64,000 nt of DNA from contig NZ_JAOARO010000051.1 in NCBI RefSeq assembly GCF_025211055.1, forward strand, positions 26,073-90,072, in the 5' to 3' direction. This document shows positions 35,561-43,973 of the stretch, one piece after another (within the stretch, counting starts at the first letter, position 1; each line of letters starts with the position of its first letter). A program made the translations under genes and the position numbers. Under the pieces are notes generated by a model that did no database searches, was not told where the DNA came from, and saw only the letters and a program-made list of their open reading frames with translations. The DNA comes from Vallitalea sp. (lineage in GTDB: Bacteria > Bacillota > Clostridia > Lachnospirales > Vallitaleaceae).

Positions 35561-35765
35561 TTAGTTTTTAGGTACAATAGAATTATACCCTTTAGAATCT
35601 TTATCTAATCCTTCATCACGTTTTTTCCAGCTTCTATTTTTTGACGTTTAAATTTAGCTCGTTTTTTTGCAGAATGAAGATTAGATGTGAGTGTTATTTT
35701 ATTATTTTACATCAATAGTAATTGTATTGACTAGGTTATTCCTATATTTATTAGAATTAATAATA

Positions 35766-35888
35766 TTAATTGTATCCTAGTTCGTCTGGAGTTTTTTCTG
35801 ATTTGATTGTTTTTTGTTGAGCATGAGCATTAACAGGTAGTACAAGTAAAGCAAAAACTAGTGTTAATGATAAAATTATTTTTTTCAT
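35766..35888 (-). CDS. Short secreted peptide precursor, 40 residues
   Basis: On the minus strand an ATG at 35888 opens MKKIILSLTLVFALLVLPVN followed by AHAQQKTIKSEKTPDELGYN and a stop. It has a textbook Sec signal peptide with a likely cut after AHA, leaving a 17-residue hydrophilic peptide. The ribosome binding site is weak (AAAGAA), and the frame is open further upstream without a better start. It may be a signalling peptide precursor or the truncated remnant of a larger secreted protein. It lies beside the MITE-like element. Confidence 0.4.
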   Translation of the reverse strand: MKKIILSLTLVFALLVLPVNAHAQQKTIKSEKTPDELGYN

Positions 35889-36307
35889 AGTTTCATGATT
35901 CTTTTTAATATTATAATTTTTATCAGATCTGACAATAGATATTATACCATTGATATACATTTTATCAATCAAAAATTTTATTTTCAGTATATTTTTATAT
36001 ATAAATATTATTATATAAGATTCATTATATCTAAAAGGTTATAGACAATTTTATTTTTAGTTATTTTAAATATAAAAACTAATTCATAAATTGGTAATAT
36101 TTACAATACATATTTTAATATTAGAATAATATAATTTATGAAATATTTCATTTGTAATTATAAGCTTTGGTATACAATTATCATATATTTAGGTTTAAAG
36201 TTATTATTAGAAAATTTTAATTACCATAAATCAAGAATATCTTGCAGGAACCTACATAAATGTTTATAATAATAACAATGGTATATGAAATAGCGAGGAG
36301 GAGTAAC
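35889..36307. other. AT-rich intergenic stretch
   Basis: About 420 bases, strongly AT-rich, between the small secreted-peptide frame and the rhomboid gene. It must hold the rhomboid promoter. No hairpin with a T run, operator or RNA motif is evident. Confidence 0.45.
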
Positions 36308-36886
36308 TTGAAAAACATATTAAACAAAATAGAATATAACTCACCAGTGGTTCTCACATTTTCTTTATTAGCAACAGCAATTTTCTTTATTGATAAAATT
36401 ATACCTCTTAATATTATAAATTCCTTATTTGTTTATAGAGGTGGATTTTCTTTAATAAGTTTGATTCAGATGATTTTATGGCCTTTGGGACATGCTTCTA
36501 TAGATCATTTGCTAGGAAATATTACTTTAATTCTATTGATAGGACCAATGCTTGAAGAGAAATATTCTTCAAAAACAGTTTTAATACTAATTATTATAGC
36601 AACAGTAGTGATAGGATTTTTTCAAGCAATTATTTTAGGTGGTGGAATATTAGGAGCTAGTGGTATTGTATTCATGATGATAATATTAACTTCCTTCACT
36701 AATATGAAAGATGGAAAAGTTCCCCTAACATTTATTTTTATAGCTATATTATTCTTGGCTAAAGAAATATATAATGGACTATTTGTAACTAATAATATTT
36801 CAGAATTAGGTCATATATTAGGTGCTCTTGTAGGGATGGTATATATATACATAGTACAAAAAAATAAGAAGAAACAAATTATTTAA
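36308..36886 (+). CDS. Rhomboid-family intramembrane serine protease
   Basis: The chain of about 192 residues has six hydrophobic segments. The rhomboid elements are present: the WPLGHASIDHLLGN motif, the nucleophile serine in GASGIVFMM, and the catalytic histidine in ELGHILGALVG. Rhomboids cleave substrates within the membrane. A GCGAGGAGGAG site precedes TTG 36308, so this start is preferred to the in-frame ATG at 36260. The next gene, speD, starts 34 bp after the stop without a terminator, so co-transcription is likely. Confidence 0.82.
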   Translation: MKNILNKIEYNSPVVLTFSLLATAIFFIDKIIPLNIINSLFVYRGGFSLISLIQMILWPLGHASIDHLLGNITLILLIGPMLEEKYSSKTVLILIIIATVVIGFFQAIILGGGILGASGIVFMMIILTSFTNMKDGKVPLTFIFIAILFLAKEIYNGLFVTNNISELGHILGALVGMVYIYIVQKNKKKQII

Positions 36887-36920
36887 TATGTTAGTTTTAC
36901 ATTAGAGAGAAGGCATTTAA

Positions 36921-37712
36921 TTGAGTAAAAAATATAAATTATATGGTTTTAATAACCTGACTAAAACTCTCAATATGAATTTTTATAATATTTATTATAT
37001 AGATGGTAATGAGTTAAAAGAAAAATATATAGATTATATTAATTGTAACTATAGTGCTGATAATTTAACAAAAGTACTTAGAAAAGTTACTAAAATGATT
37101 GGTGCTAATATATTAAATATTGCAAAGCAAGATTATGACCCACAAGGAGCTAGTGTCAATTTACTGATTTCAGAAGGTCAGATACCAGTTGTTAAGATTG
37201 ATGATTCATGTAACAGAGGAAATGTCATACCTAATAATGGGCATGTAGTAGGACATTTAGATAAGAGTCATGTTACTGTACATACTTATCCAGAAAATAA
37301 TAATAGTGATATATCTGTAGTAAGAATAGATATTGAAGTTAGTACTTGTGGTGAAATATCACCTTTAGAGGCTATCAATTACTTAATTGAAGAATTTGGT
37401 TCAGATATTATAACCCTAGATTTTAGGGTTAGAGGATTTAACAGAGATATTAACGGAAGAAAACGTTACAATGATAATAATATAAAGTCTATACAAGAGT
37501 TTATTTCAGATGATAATAAGTTATTTTGTGAGTTGGTTGATTTTAATTTACCAAAAGAAAATATATATTATACCAAAATGAGAAATGATGATTTTGAAAT
37601 AGATAAACATTTATTTAACTTAAAAGAACAAGATCTACAAGATAAAAAAGTCAAATGTATAATAGAGAAAATTAAAAATGAATTGAATTCTATATTTTAT
37701 GGACAAAAATAA
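36921..37712 (+). CDS. speD: S-adenosylmethionine decarboxylase proenzyme (E. coli type)
   Basis: Makes decarboxylated S-adenosylmethionine, the aminopropyl donor for spermidine synthesis. The 263-residue chain matches the larger, E. coli-type class rather than the short Bacillus type. The self-cleavage site is in LDKSHVTVHTYPE, where Ser116 would become the pyruvoyl group. The following DISVVRIDIEVSTCGEISPL is also conserved. It starts at TTG 36921. The spermidine-synthase-like gene at 41010 is its natural partner. Confidence 0.93.
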   Translation: MSKKYKLYGFNNLTKTLNMNFYNIYYIDGNELKEKYIDYINCNYSADNLTKVLRKVTKMIGANILNIAKQDYDPQGASVNLLISEGQIPVVKIDDSCNRGNVIPNNGHVVGHLDKSHVTVHTYPENNNSDISVVRIDIEVSTCGEISPLEAINYLIEEFGSDIITLDFRVRGFNRDINGRKRYNDNNIKSIQEFISDDNKLFCELVDFNLPKENIYYTKMRNDDFEIDKHLFNLKEQDLQDKKVKCIIEKIKNELNSIFYGQK

Positions 37713-37716
37713 TATT

Positions 37717-37768
37717 AATGGGGCTTGGGGGATAATACATTTTTAGATGTATTATCCCCAAGCCCCAT
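37717..37768. terminator. Bidirectional terminator between speD and pspA
   Basis: A near-perfect stem of about 22 bp: ATGGGGCTTGGGGGATAATA with TATTATCCCCAAGCCCCAT, loop TTTTTAGA. It serves convergent genes. Confidence 0.8.
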
Positions 37769-37793
37769 ATTCATTCATTAAGATTATATATTA

Positions 37794-38468
37794 CTATTTA
37801 CCAAGTTTAGCTTTTAGTGCAGCAAGTTCATCCATTACCTCAGAATCTGAATTTTCAAGTTCTGCAAATTGACTGTCTAAATCATCATTAGCCATATAGC
37901 TATTTAATTCTGTAGCTGCTTCAGCTTCACTTTCAATTGTATCTACTTTTTCACTGATTCTAGAAAAAGTATCAAATACACTTGTATCATTAACACTTGA
38001 CATAGTTTTTTGGATAGATTTTTGAGCTTCAGCTCGTTTTGTTCTGGCGATCAATAAGCCTTTTTTACGTTTTGCTTCTTCTATTTTATTACTAAGGTCT
38101 CTAAGTCCTGCTTTCAAATTATCAGTTGCATTTTTTTGAGCCTGCCATTGTTGGCGATATTGTTCAGCAAGGTTATCATATTCTTGCTTTCTGTTAAGAG
38201 CTTGTAATGCTAGAGCATCATTACCATTAGCAACAGCTAATTCAGCTTTTTTAGCCCATTGAGCAGCTTTTGCAACTTCTTCATCTAAAGATTTCTTGAG
38301 TTTTTTCTCATCAGCTATAGCTGACGCAACAGCTCCTTTTGATTTGTTATACTGTTCACCCATATCAATAATCAATTGATTCAACATTTTTTCAGGATCT
38401 TCAGCTTTTGAAATAAGATCATTAACATTTGATTTAAATACTGTACTTATACGATTAAATATACCCAT
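37794..38468 (-). CDS. pspA: PspA/IM30-family membrane stress protein
   Basis: The 224-residue PspA/IM30 (ESCRT-III-related) protein starts GIFNRISTVFKSNVNDLISK with EDPEKMLNQLIIDM after it, followed by long coiled-coil helices (LNRKQEYDNLAEQYRQQWQA). Such proteins bind and stabilise stressed membranes and form helical assemblies. Spacing to the upstream YbjN-like gene is 47 bp, same strand, so they form a small operon divergent from the DUF4178 gene. Confidence 0.93.
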   Translation of the reverse strand: MGIFNRISTVFKSNVNDLISKAEDPEKMLNQLIIDMGEQYNKSKGAVASAIADEKKLKKSLDEEVAKAAQWAKKAELAVANGNDALALQALNRKQEYDNLAEQYRQQWQAQKNATDNLKAGLRDLSNKIEEAKRKKGLLIARTKRAEAQKSIQKTMSSVNDTSVFDTFSRISEKVDTIESEAEAATELNSYMANDDLDSQFAELENSDSEVMDELAALKAKLGK

Positions 38469-38515
38469 TATAAGTTACCTCCTTTAGATATTTTTAGGTT
38501 ATAGTGTTATAGTCA

Positions 38516-38899
38516 TTAATTTGAAAATTTAGCTAATAAATCATAGTGTTGTATTAGAGCTAGACCTATACTGTCTATTGTTGATTGAAATTCATTCTGG
38601 TCAAGATTTTCTGCCTGTAAAGTATCTATTATTACTAGGCTGTCATTTTCAATAGCGTAAGCTCCGTGAACTAAATCATTAGCATTCAATTCTAAGACTG
38701 TTCTGTAGAATTCTTCTTTATTCGTCTTTGGTAACTCCATGATTTTTACTCTAAATAAAACTATTGGTTCTACTAATTTTACTACGATATTATCTATATG
38801 AGATAAATCATCTTCTAATTTCCATGTGCTTTCATCTAACTCTTCAAAAACTAAATTCATGTCTAGCATGAAACTTTCAATTCTTTGTTTTATATCCAT
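38516..38899 (-). CDS. YbjN-like/DUF2170-like small protein
   Basis: The 127-residue acidic protein has FMLDMNLVFEELDESTWKLE, then VEPIVLFRVKIMELPKTNKE and NANDLVHGAYAIENDSLVII. The pattern is that of the YbjN/type III secretion chaperone-like fold (LNG-HG-Y-I-D motif). Similar proteins sit next to PspA homologues in other genomes (YjfI-YjfJ in E. coli). Probably an adaptor for PspA; this is inferred from context. AAGGAGGTTATTAC lies before its ATG. Confidence 0.7.
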   Translation of the reverse strand: MDIKQRIESFMLDMNLVFEELDESTWKLEDDLSHIDNIVVKLVEPIVLFRVKIMELPKTNKEEFYRTVLELNANDLVHGAYAIENDSLVIIDTLQAENLDQNEFQSTIDSIGLALIQHYDLLAKFSN

Positions 38900-39130
38900 T
38901 GTAATAACCTCCTTATGTATTATTGGTTCTAAATATTAAGTAGTATACTCATTAAATATTATAAATAAGTTAACTCTATATATTATATACATTATAACAT
39001 ATAAATTTCAATAGTAACTTATCAATAAAGACATATTTTAAGCAAAATAATACAAGTTTTGCAATATAACTTTTATAATAATAAAATATGTGATAATATA
39101 GACTAGATGTAATTAAGGAGGTGAATATTA

Positions 39131-39655
39131 ATGGGATTTATTGATAGAATTAAAAATATATCACGAGCCAACAAAACTGCCAAGATGGAAAAGGAAAGTA
39201 CTGAAATCACAGTTTTTAATATGAGGGTTGGTGATATAGTTTCTATTGAAGAAGTTGATTATGAAGTAAAAGGTATATTGAAGTTCAATGATCATGGATG
39301 GAGATGGACAGAGTACAAATTAAAAGATTCTAGAAAAAACTACTGGTTAAGTGTAGAAGAAGATGACGGTGTGGAAATATGTTTTTATAAGGAAGTAGTT
39401 GCTATAATCACTGACGCTCCAAGAGTATACGAATATAAGGGAGTTACATATTATATGCAAGAAGGTAGCGATGCCAAAGTTGAATATGTAGAAGGTAAAG
39501 TAAATGCTGTAAAAGGTGAAGAAGTTGATTACTATGAGTATTGTGATGAAGATGGAGAAAATCTTCTTTCTCTAGAGATATGGAATGGTGAAGTAGAAAT
39601 GGCAGTTGGTAGAGAAATTGAAGATTACAATGTTGTAATTTATCCAAGAAGTTAG
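39131..39655 (+). CDS. DUF4178 protein
   Basis: The 174-residue soluble protein contains MRVGDIVSIEEVDYEVKGIL, WRWTEYKLKDSRKNYWLSVE and the closing LSLEIWNGEVEMAVGREIED, a beta-rich pattern characteristic of DUF4178. The function is unknown, but the family often accompanies PspA, DUF350 and spermidine-synthase-like genes. TAAGGAGGTGAATATTA precedes the ATG. The gene heads the rightward part of the cluster, divergent from the YbjN-pspA operon. Confidence 0.85.
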   Translation: MGFIDRIKNISRANKTAKMEKESTEITVFNMRVGDIVSIEEVDYEVKGILKFNDHGWRWTEYKLKDSRKNYWLSVEEDDGVEICFYKEVVAIITDAPRVYEYKGVTYYMQEGSDAKVEYVEGKVNAVKGEEVDYYEYCDEDGENLLSLEIWNGEVEMAVGREIEDYNVVIYPRS

Positions 39656-39688
39656 TCTTGTTAATAGTATAGGAAGGAGGGAGATTGC

Positions 39689-40480
39689 ATGAGCAAAGGT
39701 ATAAAGATATTTCTGGGTATTCTTGTGTGTATATTGATTATTGGGACAATCAGTTCATTGGGTTCCCATAAATCTATAACGAAAAAGCTAGATAATAATT
39801 CTAATTTTGAGTATTCCACTAGCTTAACAAGTAATTATGATAAATCAGATAAAGCAAAGGTTTATTCATCGGATATGAGTGTAAAAGAAACTGCGTTGTA
39901 TCTAATTAATGAAGACAGACCTGAAGATTATACTGATTTAGATAATGAAGAAGCTATACAATTAACATATGATGATTATTATATATTAATCTATCAAAGT
40001 GAAGATGGAAAGACATATACACAGATATCATCAAGAAAGTACATACATAATAATGGATATTACGGGCTGTATAGACCATATAGAAATAACATTATATTAT
40101 TCTACGATACTGGTTATACTTCAAGTAGATATTATACTAAGGATAATCATCGTTATGGAAATGGATATAGTAAACCAGCTAATAATGTGAATACTACATC
40201 AACTAAAAGTCAAACTACCACTAATAAAACTGATCCTAGTTCAACCAAGATCAAAACAGATAAAAATGCATCTAGTAAAATTAGGACAAATAATTCTAAA
40301 CCAAATTCATCCAGTAAGACAACAAATAGTAATACAACATCAAAAAGTAGTTCAACTAGTAAAAGCTCTTCAACAAGTAGCTCAACTAGTAATAGTAGTT
40401 CATCAAGAACAAAATCTGTCCGTTCAGGAAGTGTAGGTTCCAAATCAAGATTAGGTGGAGGAACAAGTTTCGGTAAATAA
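39689..40480 (+). CDS. DUF4247-like membrane-anchored protein with Ser/Thr-rich tail
   Basis: The 263-residue protein has an N-terminal membrane anchor or signal (IFLGILVCILIIGTISSL), a globular part of about 100 residues with the DUF4247-like KVYSSDMSVKETALYLINED and IQLTYDDYYILIYQSEDG, a Tyr-rich linker, then about 85 residues rich in Ser, Thr, Asn and Lys. The tail ends RLGGGTSFGK, the SxGK-type ending seen in this family. The low-complexity part may span the cell wall. It follows DUF4178 by 33 bp behind AGGAAGGAGGG. Confidence 0.75.
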   Translation: MSKGIKIFLGILVCILIIGTISSLGSHKSITKKLDNNSNFEYSTSLTSNYDKSDKAKVYSSDMSVKETALYLINEDRPEDYTDLDNEEAIQLTYDDYYILIYQSEDGKTYTQISSRKYIHNNGYYGLYRPYRNNIILFYDTGYTSSRYYTKDNHRYGNGYSKPANNVNTTSTKSQTTTNKTDPSSTKIKTDKNASSKIRTNNSKPNSSSKTTNSNTTSKSSSTSKSSSTSSSTSNSSSSRTKSVRSGSVGSKSRLGGGTSFGK

Positions 40481-40510
40481 ATTAAACATGTGAAGAAAGG
40501 AGAGACAATA

Positions 40511-40717
40511 ATGGATTTCTTAAATAATGAATTTGTAGCGACTATTATTTATGCTATTCTAGCACTAGTATTAATGTTTGTAGGATATAAAGTATTTGAT
40601 ATGATTACACCTTATAATTTCGCTGAAGAGATTAAGGAAAAAAATCCTGCTGTGGGAGCAGTAATAGCTGGAATTTTTATTGCAGTAGCAATAATCATAA
40701 AAGCTGCTATAGCATAA
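40511..40717 (+). CDS. DUF350 membrane protein, copy 1
   Basis: The 68-residue protein has two transmembrane helices (TIIYAILALVLMFVGYKVFD and AVGAVIAGIFIAVAIIIKAAIA) and the DUF350 linker MITPYNFAEEIKEKNPAVG. The ATG at 40511 follows AAAGGAGAGAC; an in-frame GTG at 40490 precedes that site and is rejected. Full-length DUF350 proteins usually have two such repeats, so this half-size copy may pair with the next gene's product. Confidence 0.85.
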   Translation: MDFLNNEFVATIIYAILALVLMFVGYKVFDMITPYNFAEEIKEKNPAVGAVIAGIFIAVAIIIKAAIA

Positions 40718-40778
40718 GTTATCTAATACATATAGAACAATATGAATTTTTAATTAATAATTAAAGGAGGTATGAAAA

Positions 40779-40973
40779 ATGAATCCTATCATTTCTAGTA
40801 TTATATATTTTGCAATAGGTATGTTTTTCTGTGCAATAGGATATAAAGTGTTTGATATAATTACACCATTTGATTTGAATAAAGAGATTGATGATCACAA
40901 TGTTGCTGCAGGTTTAGCTGTAGCAGGAATATTTATTGGAGTGGCAATAGTTGTAAGTGCTGCAATAATATAA
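40779..40973 (+). CDS. DUF350 membrane protein, copy 2
   Basis: A 64-residue paralogue of the previous gene: IIYFAIGMFFCAIGYKVFDI, then TPFDLNKEIDDHNVAAG and a second helix. The charged linker between the helices (E-I-x-D-x-N-x-A-A/V-G) is conserved between the copies. AAAGGAGGT precedes the ATG. The E. coli relative is YjfL. Confidence 0.85.
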   Translation: MNPIISSIIYFAIGMFFCAIGYKVFDIITPFDLNKEIDDHNVAAGLAVAGIFIGVAIVVSAAII

Positions 40974-41009
40974 GGTTTTATAGCTTTGTGAAAAGTTATG
41001 GAGGTTAAT

Positions 41010-42560
41010 ATGGCAAAGGAAAATAGCATTAAAAAAAATATGAGTAATGGAAAAATTAATGCTGCCCCTCTAATGTTTGCTGTTTTTATTATAGCTATAT
41101 GTGGAATAATATATGAACTGATTATTGGTGCAATCAGTTCATATTTATTGGGAGATAGTGTTAAGCAGTATTCTATTACTATAGGATTATATATGAGTGC
41201 TATGGGTATAGGATCATATATAACTAAGAAGTTCAAGCGTAACTTATTTGATGTTTTTGTAATCATTGAGTTAACAATAGGTCTAGTAGGTGGTATATCG
41301 GCAGTGTTGTTATTTGCTGCATATGGGTATACCAAAGTATATATGCCTGTTATGTATATGACAATAATTACAATTGGTATTTTAGTAGGATTAGAGATCC
41401 CTATACTAACCCGTATCATTGAAGAAAAAGAAAACAATCTTAGAATGACACTTGCTAATGTACTTAGTTTTGATTATATTGGTGCACTAATAGGTTCCGT
41501 TGCATTTCCCTTGGTTCTATTACCACATCTAGGGTATATAAAAACTGCTTTTCTAGTAGGTTTTATCAATATAGTAGTAGCTAATATTATTATATATAAG
41601 TATAGCGAGCATATTAAGAGAATTGATATACTTAAAGTTATAGCTGGATTATTTGTACTAATTATTATTGTAGGGTTTATAACAGCTGATTCGACTGCAA
41701 ATAGAATTGAAGATAGTTTTTATAGAGATCAAATCATATATAGAAAGCAAACCAAGCATCAGAGAATAGTTGTAACAAAACATCGTGAGGACCTACGTTT
41801 GTTTCTCAATGGAAATGTGCAATTCAGTTCACAGGATGAATATAGATACCATGAATCTCTAATTCATCCTGCAATGAGCCTTGCAAAAGAACGTAAAGAA
41901 ATCTTGATCCTTGGTGGCGGTGATGGTTTAGCTGCTAGGGAGATTCTGAAATATAATGGTGTTAAAAGAATTACTCTAGTTGATTTAGATAAAGAAGTAG
42001 TAGATTTTTGTAAGACCAATCCCTTAGTAAAATCATTGAACAATAAATCATTGGATAATGATAAAGTAAATGTCATTAATCAGGATGCTTACAAGTTTCT
42101 TGAAACAACAAACAATAAATATGATGTTGTCATTGTGGATCTACCAGATCCTAACAATGAAGCTTTAAATAAATTATATACTAATCTATTCTACAGACTA
42201 ATATATAGTAGATTAGATGATGGAGGTATGATTGCTATTCAGTCAACAAGTCCTTATTATGCTGAAGAAGCTTATTGGTGCATTCGTAAAACTGTTGAGT
42301 CTGAAGGATTATATACTACTGGATATCATTTGTATGTTCCTTCTTTTGGAGATTGGGGATTTACTTTAGCTTCGAATCAGGAATTTGATAAAGATGATAT
42401 TAATCTATCAGTCCCAACTAAGTATCTAAATGATGATATGGTAAAAGCTTTATTTGTTTTTGGGGATGATGAGAAAAAATCTAAAGATAAAGTAGAGATA
42501 AACAGCCTCACCAATCCTGTTTTATTTGGATATTATCAAAAAGCATGGGACAGTTATTAA
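41010..42560 (+). CDS. Membrane-embedded spermidine/spermine synthase-like protein
   Basis: The 516-residue protein has seven or so N-terminal transmembrane helices (about residues 15-220) followed by a spermidine-synthase-type domain: LILGGGDGLAAREILKYNGV (SAM-type Rossmann loop), TLVDLDKEVVDF, the active-site YDVVIVDLPDPNNEALNKLY, and FYRLIYSRLDDGGMIAIQST. It resembles aminopropyltransferases but the true substrate is unknown. TATGGAGGTTAAT precedes ATG 41010; the upstream ATG (40998) lies in that site. The speD product 3 kb upstream could supply its decarboxylated SAM. Confidence 0.88.
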   Translation: MAKENSIKKNMSNGKINAAPLMFAVFIIAICGIIYELIIGAISSYLLGDSVKQYSITIGLYMSAMGIGSYITKKFKRNLFDVFVIIELTIGLVGGISAVLLFAAYGYTKVYMPVMYMTIITIGILVGLEIPILTRIIEEKENNLRMTLANVLSFDYIGALIGSVAFPLVLLPHLGYIKTAFLVGFINIVVANIIIYKYSEHIKRIDILKVIAGLFVLIIIVGFITADSTANRIEDSFYRDQIIYRKQTKHQRIVVTKHREDLRLFLNGNVQFSSQDEYRYHESLIHPAMSLAKERKEILILGGGDGLAAREILKYNGVKRITLVDLDKEVVDFCKTNPLVKSLNNKSLDNDKVNVINQDAYKFLETTNNKYDVVIVDLPDPNNEALNKLYTNLFYRLIYSRLDDGGMIAIQSTSPYYAEEAYWCIRKTVESEGLYTTGYHLYVPSFGDWGFTLASNQEFDKDDINLSVPTKYLNDDMVKALFVFGDDEKKSKDKVEINSLTNPVLFGYYQKAWDSY

Positions 42561-42581
42561 TAAGATATAGGAGACGATGAA

Positions 42582-43610
42582 ATGATATCAGTATTAATAA
42601 ATGCAATTAAGGTTCTTCATATATCAATGGAAAAAAGCAAGATATATAAATTGATAGGAATTTTTTTAGTCGCATTATTTGTTTGTTCAACGGCATTTTA
42701 TATTTTTGAAAGTAAGGCTAATGCTAATTTAAGCTATGGTGATTCTTTATGGTGGGGATTTGTTACAACCACAACGGTTGGATATGGTGATTACTTTCCT
42801 ATAACTGTTCTTGGACGTTTATTCGGCATAGCTTTAATGTTAATAGGTATTAGTACATTTGGTTTTGTAACAGCAGCTATTGCATCGATTTTTATAGATA
42901 ATAAAATGAAAGAAGGTATGGGACTTATGGACATCAAGTTTGAAAATCATATCGTACTCATTGGTTGGAATAAAAAAAGTGAAACTATGTTAAAGGAATT
43001 AGTTGAAGATAGTCAAGAACGTAAAATAGTTATAGTTTCTGATGTTGAAAGATTGAATCTCCCATATAAAAACACCTATTTTGTTCATGGAGATCCTACT
43101 ATAGATGAGACACTTATAAGAGCAAATATTGCTTATGCAGATATTGTTATGGTTGTAGCTGATGAGAATTTGATGATTAATGATGGAATGGCAGATGCCA
43201 AATCAGTTCTTGTATGTCTAGCTGTTGATAAATTCAATACAAATATTCATCTAATAGCAGAAGTCCTTAATGAAGAGAATATACCTCATTTTGAAAGAGC
43301 TAATGTAAATGATATTATTGTCAGTAACCAAATGAGCAGCCGAGTTATGGTTAGGAGTGCAGTCTATAAGAATGTAAGTTCTGTATTAAAAGAATTATTG
43401 ACTAACTCTTACGGTAATGAATTGTATGAATGTAAAGTTAAAGAAGATGATATCGGAATATCGTTCAAAGAATTATCAATGAAATATATTAATGACTATA
43501 ATACAATTGTAGTTGGTATCGCTAATGAAAAAGTATCTTTAAATCCAGATAAAGACAGGAAAATAAAAAAAGATGATGTTATCATATACATATCTAATGA
43601 AAAGTTGTAA
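42582..43610 (+). CDS. Two-TM potassium channel with RCK domain
   Basis: The 342-residue protein has one transmembrane helix, a pore loop with the selectivity filter TVGYGD (residues 65-70), a second helix, then a TrkA-N/RCK domain (HIVLIGWNKKSETMLKELVE, ADIVMVVADE) and a TrkA-C-like end (DRKIKKDDVIIYISN). The nucleotide loop reads G-W-N-K-K-S rather than the classical G-x-G-x-x-G, so dinucleotide binding may be altered. It follows the synthase by 21 bp and ends the operon before a perfect terminator. Confidence 0.92.
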   Translation: MISVLINAIKVLHISMEKSKIYKLIGIFLVALFVCSTAFYIFESKANANLSYGDSLWWGFVTTTTVGYGDYFPITVLGRLFGIALMLIGISTFGFVTAAIASIFIDNKMKEGMGLMDIKFENHIVLIGWNKKSETMLKELVEDSQERKIVIVSDVERLNLPYKNTYFVHGDPTIDETLIRANIAYADIVMVVADENLMINDGMADAKSVLVCLAVDKFNTNIHLIAEVLNEENIPHFERANVNDIIVSNQMSSRVMVRSAVYKNVSSVLKELLTNSYGNELYECKVKEDDIGISFKELSMKYINDYNTIVVGIANEKVSLNPDKDRKIKKDDVIIYISNEKL

Positions 43611-43655
43611 AAGGTACAAGTCATAAAAACAGATTTTATGACTTGTACCTTTTAT
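43609..43655 (+). terminator. Terminator of the DUF4178-channel operon
   Basis: A perfect 20-bp stem (AAAAGGTACAAGTCATAAAA with its complement), loop ACAGA, and a T-rich end. Confidence 0.9.
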
Positions 43656-43668
43656 TTTATGCCTCTAA

Positions 43669-43866
43669 CTTACAGAATCAATTTGTGATAATCTACAAAT
43701 ACTAAATAAGATTTGTAATGATATTATAGCTGTGGCTTTTATCAGTTCTGTTGTACTTGCTTCAATAGCACTTATCATGCCATTAGTAATTTTTATTATA
43801 GCCTTGTCAGTGATGTTTTCAGCGGGTTTAGGTTCTTATATAGTATGTTACGCCAGCTACTTATAA
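43669..43866 (+). pseudogene. Hydrophobic gene remnant without a start codon
   Basis: A frame open from a TAA at 43666 to a TAA at 43864 reads ESICDNLQILNKICNDIIAV, then AFISSVVLASIALIMPLVIF and a second hydrophobic helix. No ATG or ribosome binding site is suitably placed. It looks like the tail of a two-helix membrane protein. Family not recognised. Confidence 0.3.
43838..43863 (+). repeat. Fragment similar to the folded element at 18.5 kb
   Basis: TATAGTATGTTACGCCAGCTACTTAT shares the 12-mer CGCCAGCTACTT and a similar preceding ATAGTATRT stretch with 18515-18550. The match is short; it could be a truncated copy or chance. Confidence 0.3.
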
Positions 43867-43973
43867 ATAAAGTGCTATATGGTTTGATAGTATTGTAACT
43901 TTTCTAGTAAATATGTATAATTATAAGGATGATTAATATGTTATAACGTTATATGACAAGAGGGGAGTTATAA

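Noticed and set aside
35588..35700. Minus-strand basic fragment (AKKRAKFKRQKIEAGK)
   Set aside because: About 30 codons with no usable start; could be a scrap of a gene but matches nothing recognisable.
39999..40190. Second frame inside the DUF4247 gene rich in Ile and His
   Set aside because: Out-of-frame shadow caused by AT-rich codons; no start signal.
40210..40443. Minus-strand Leu/Val-rich frame
   Set aside because: Shadow of the Ser/Thr-rich low-complexity tail of the DUF4247-like protein.
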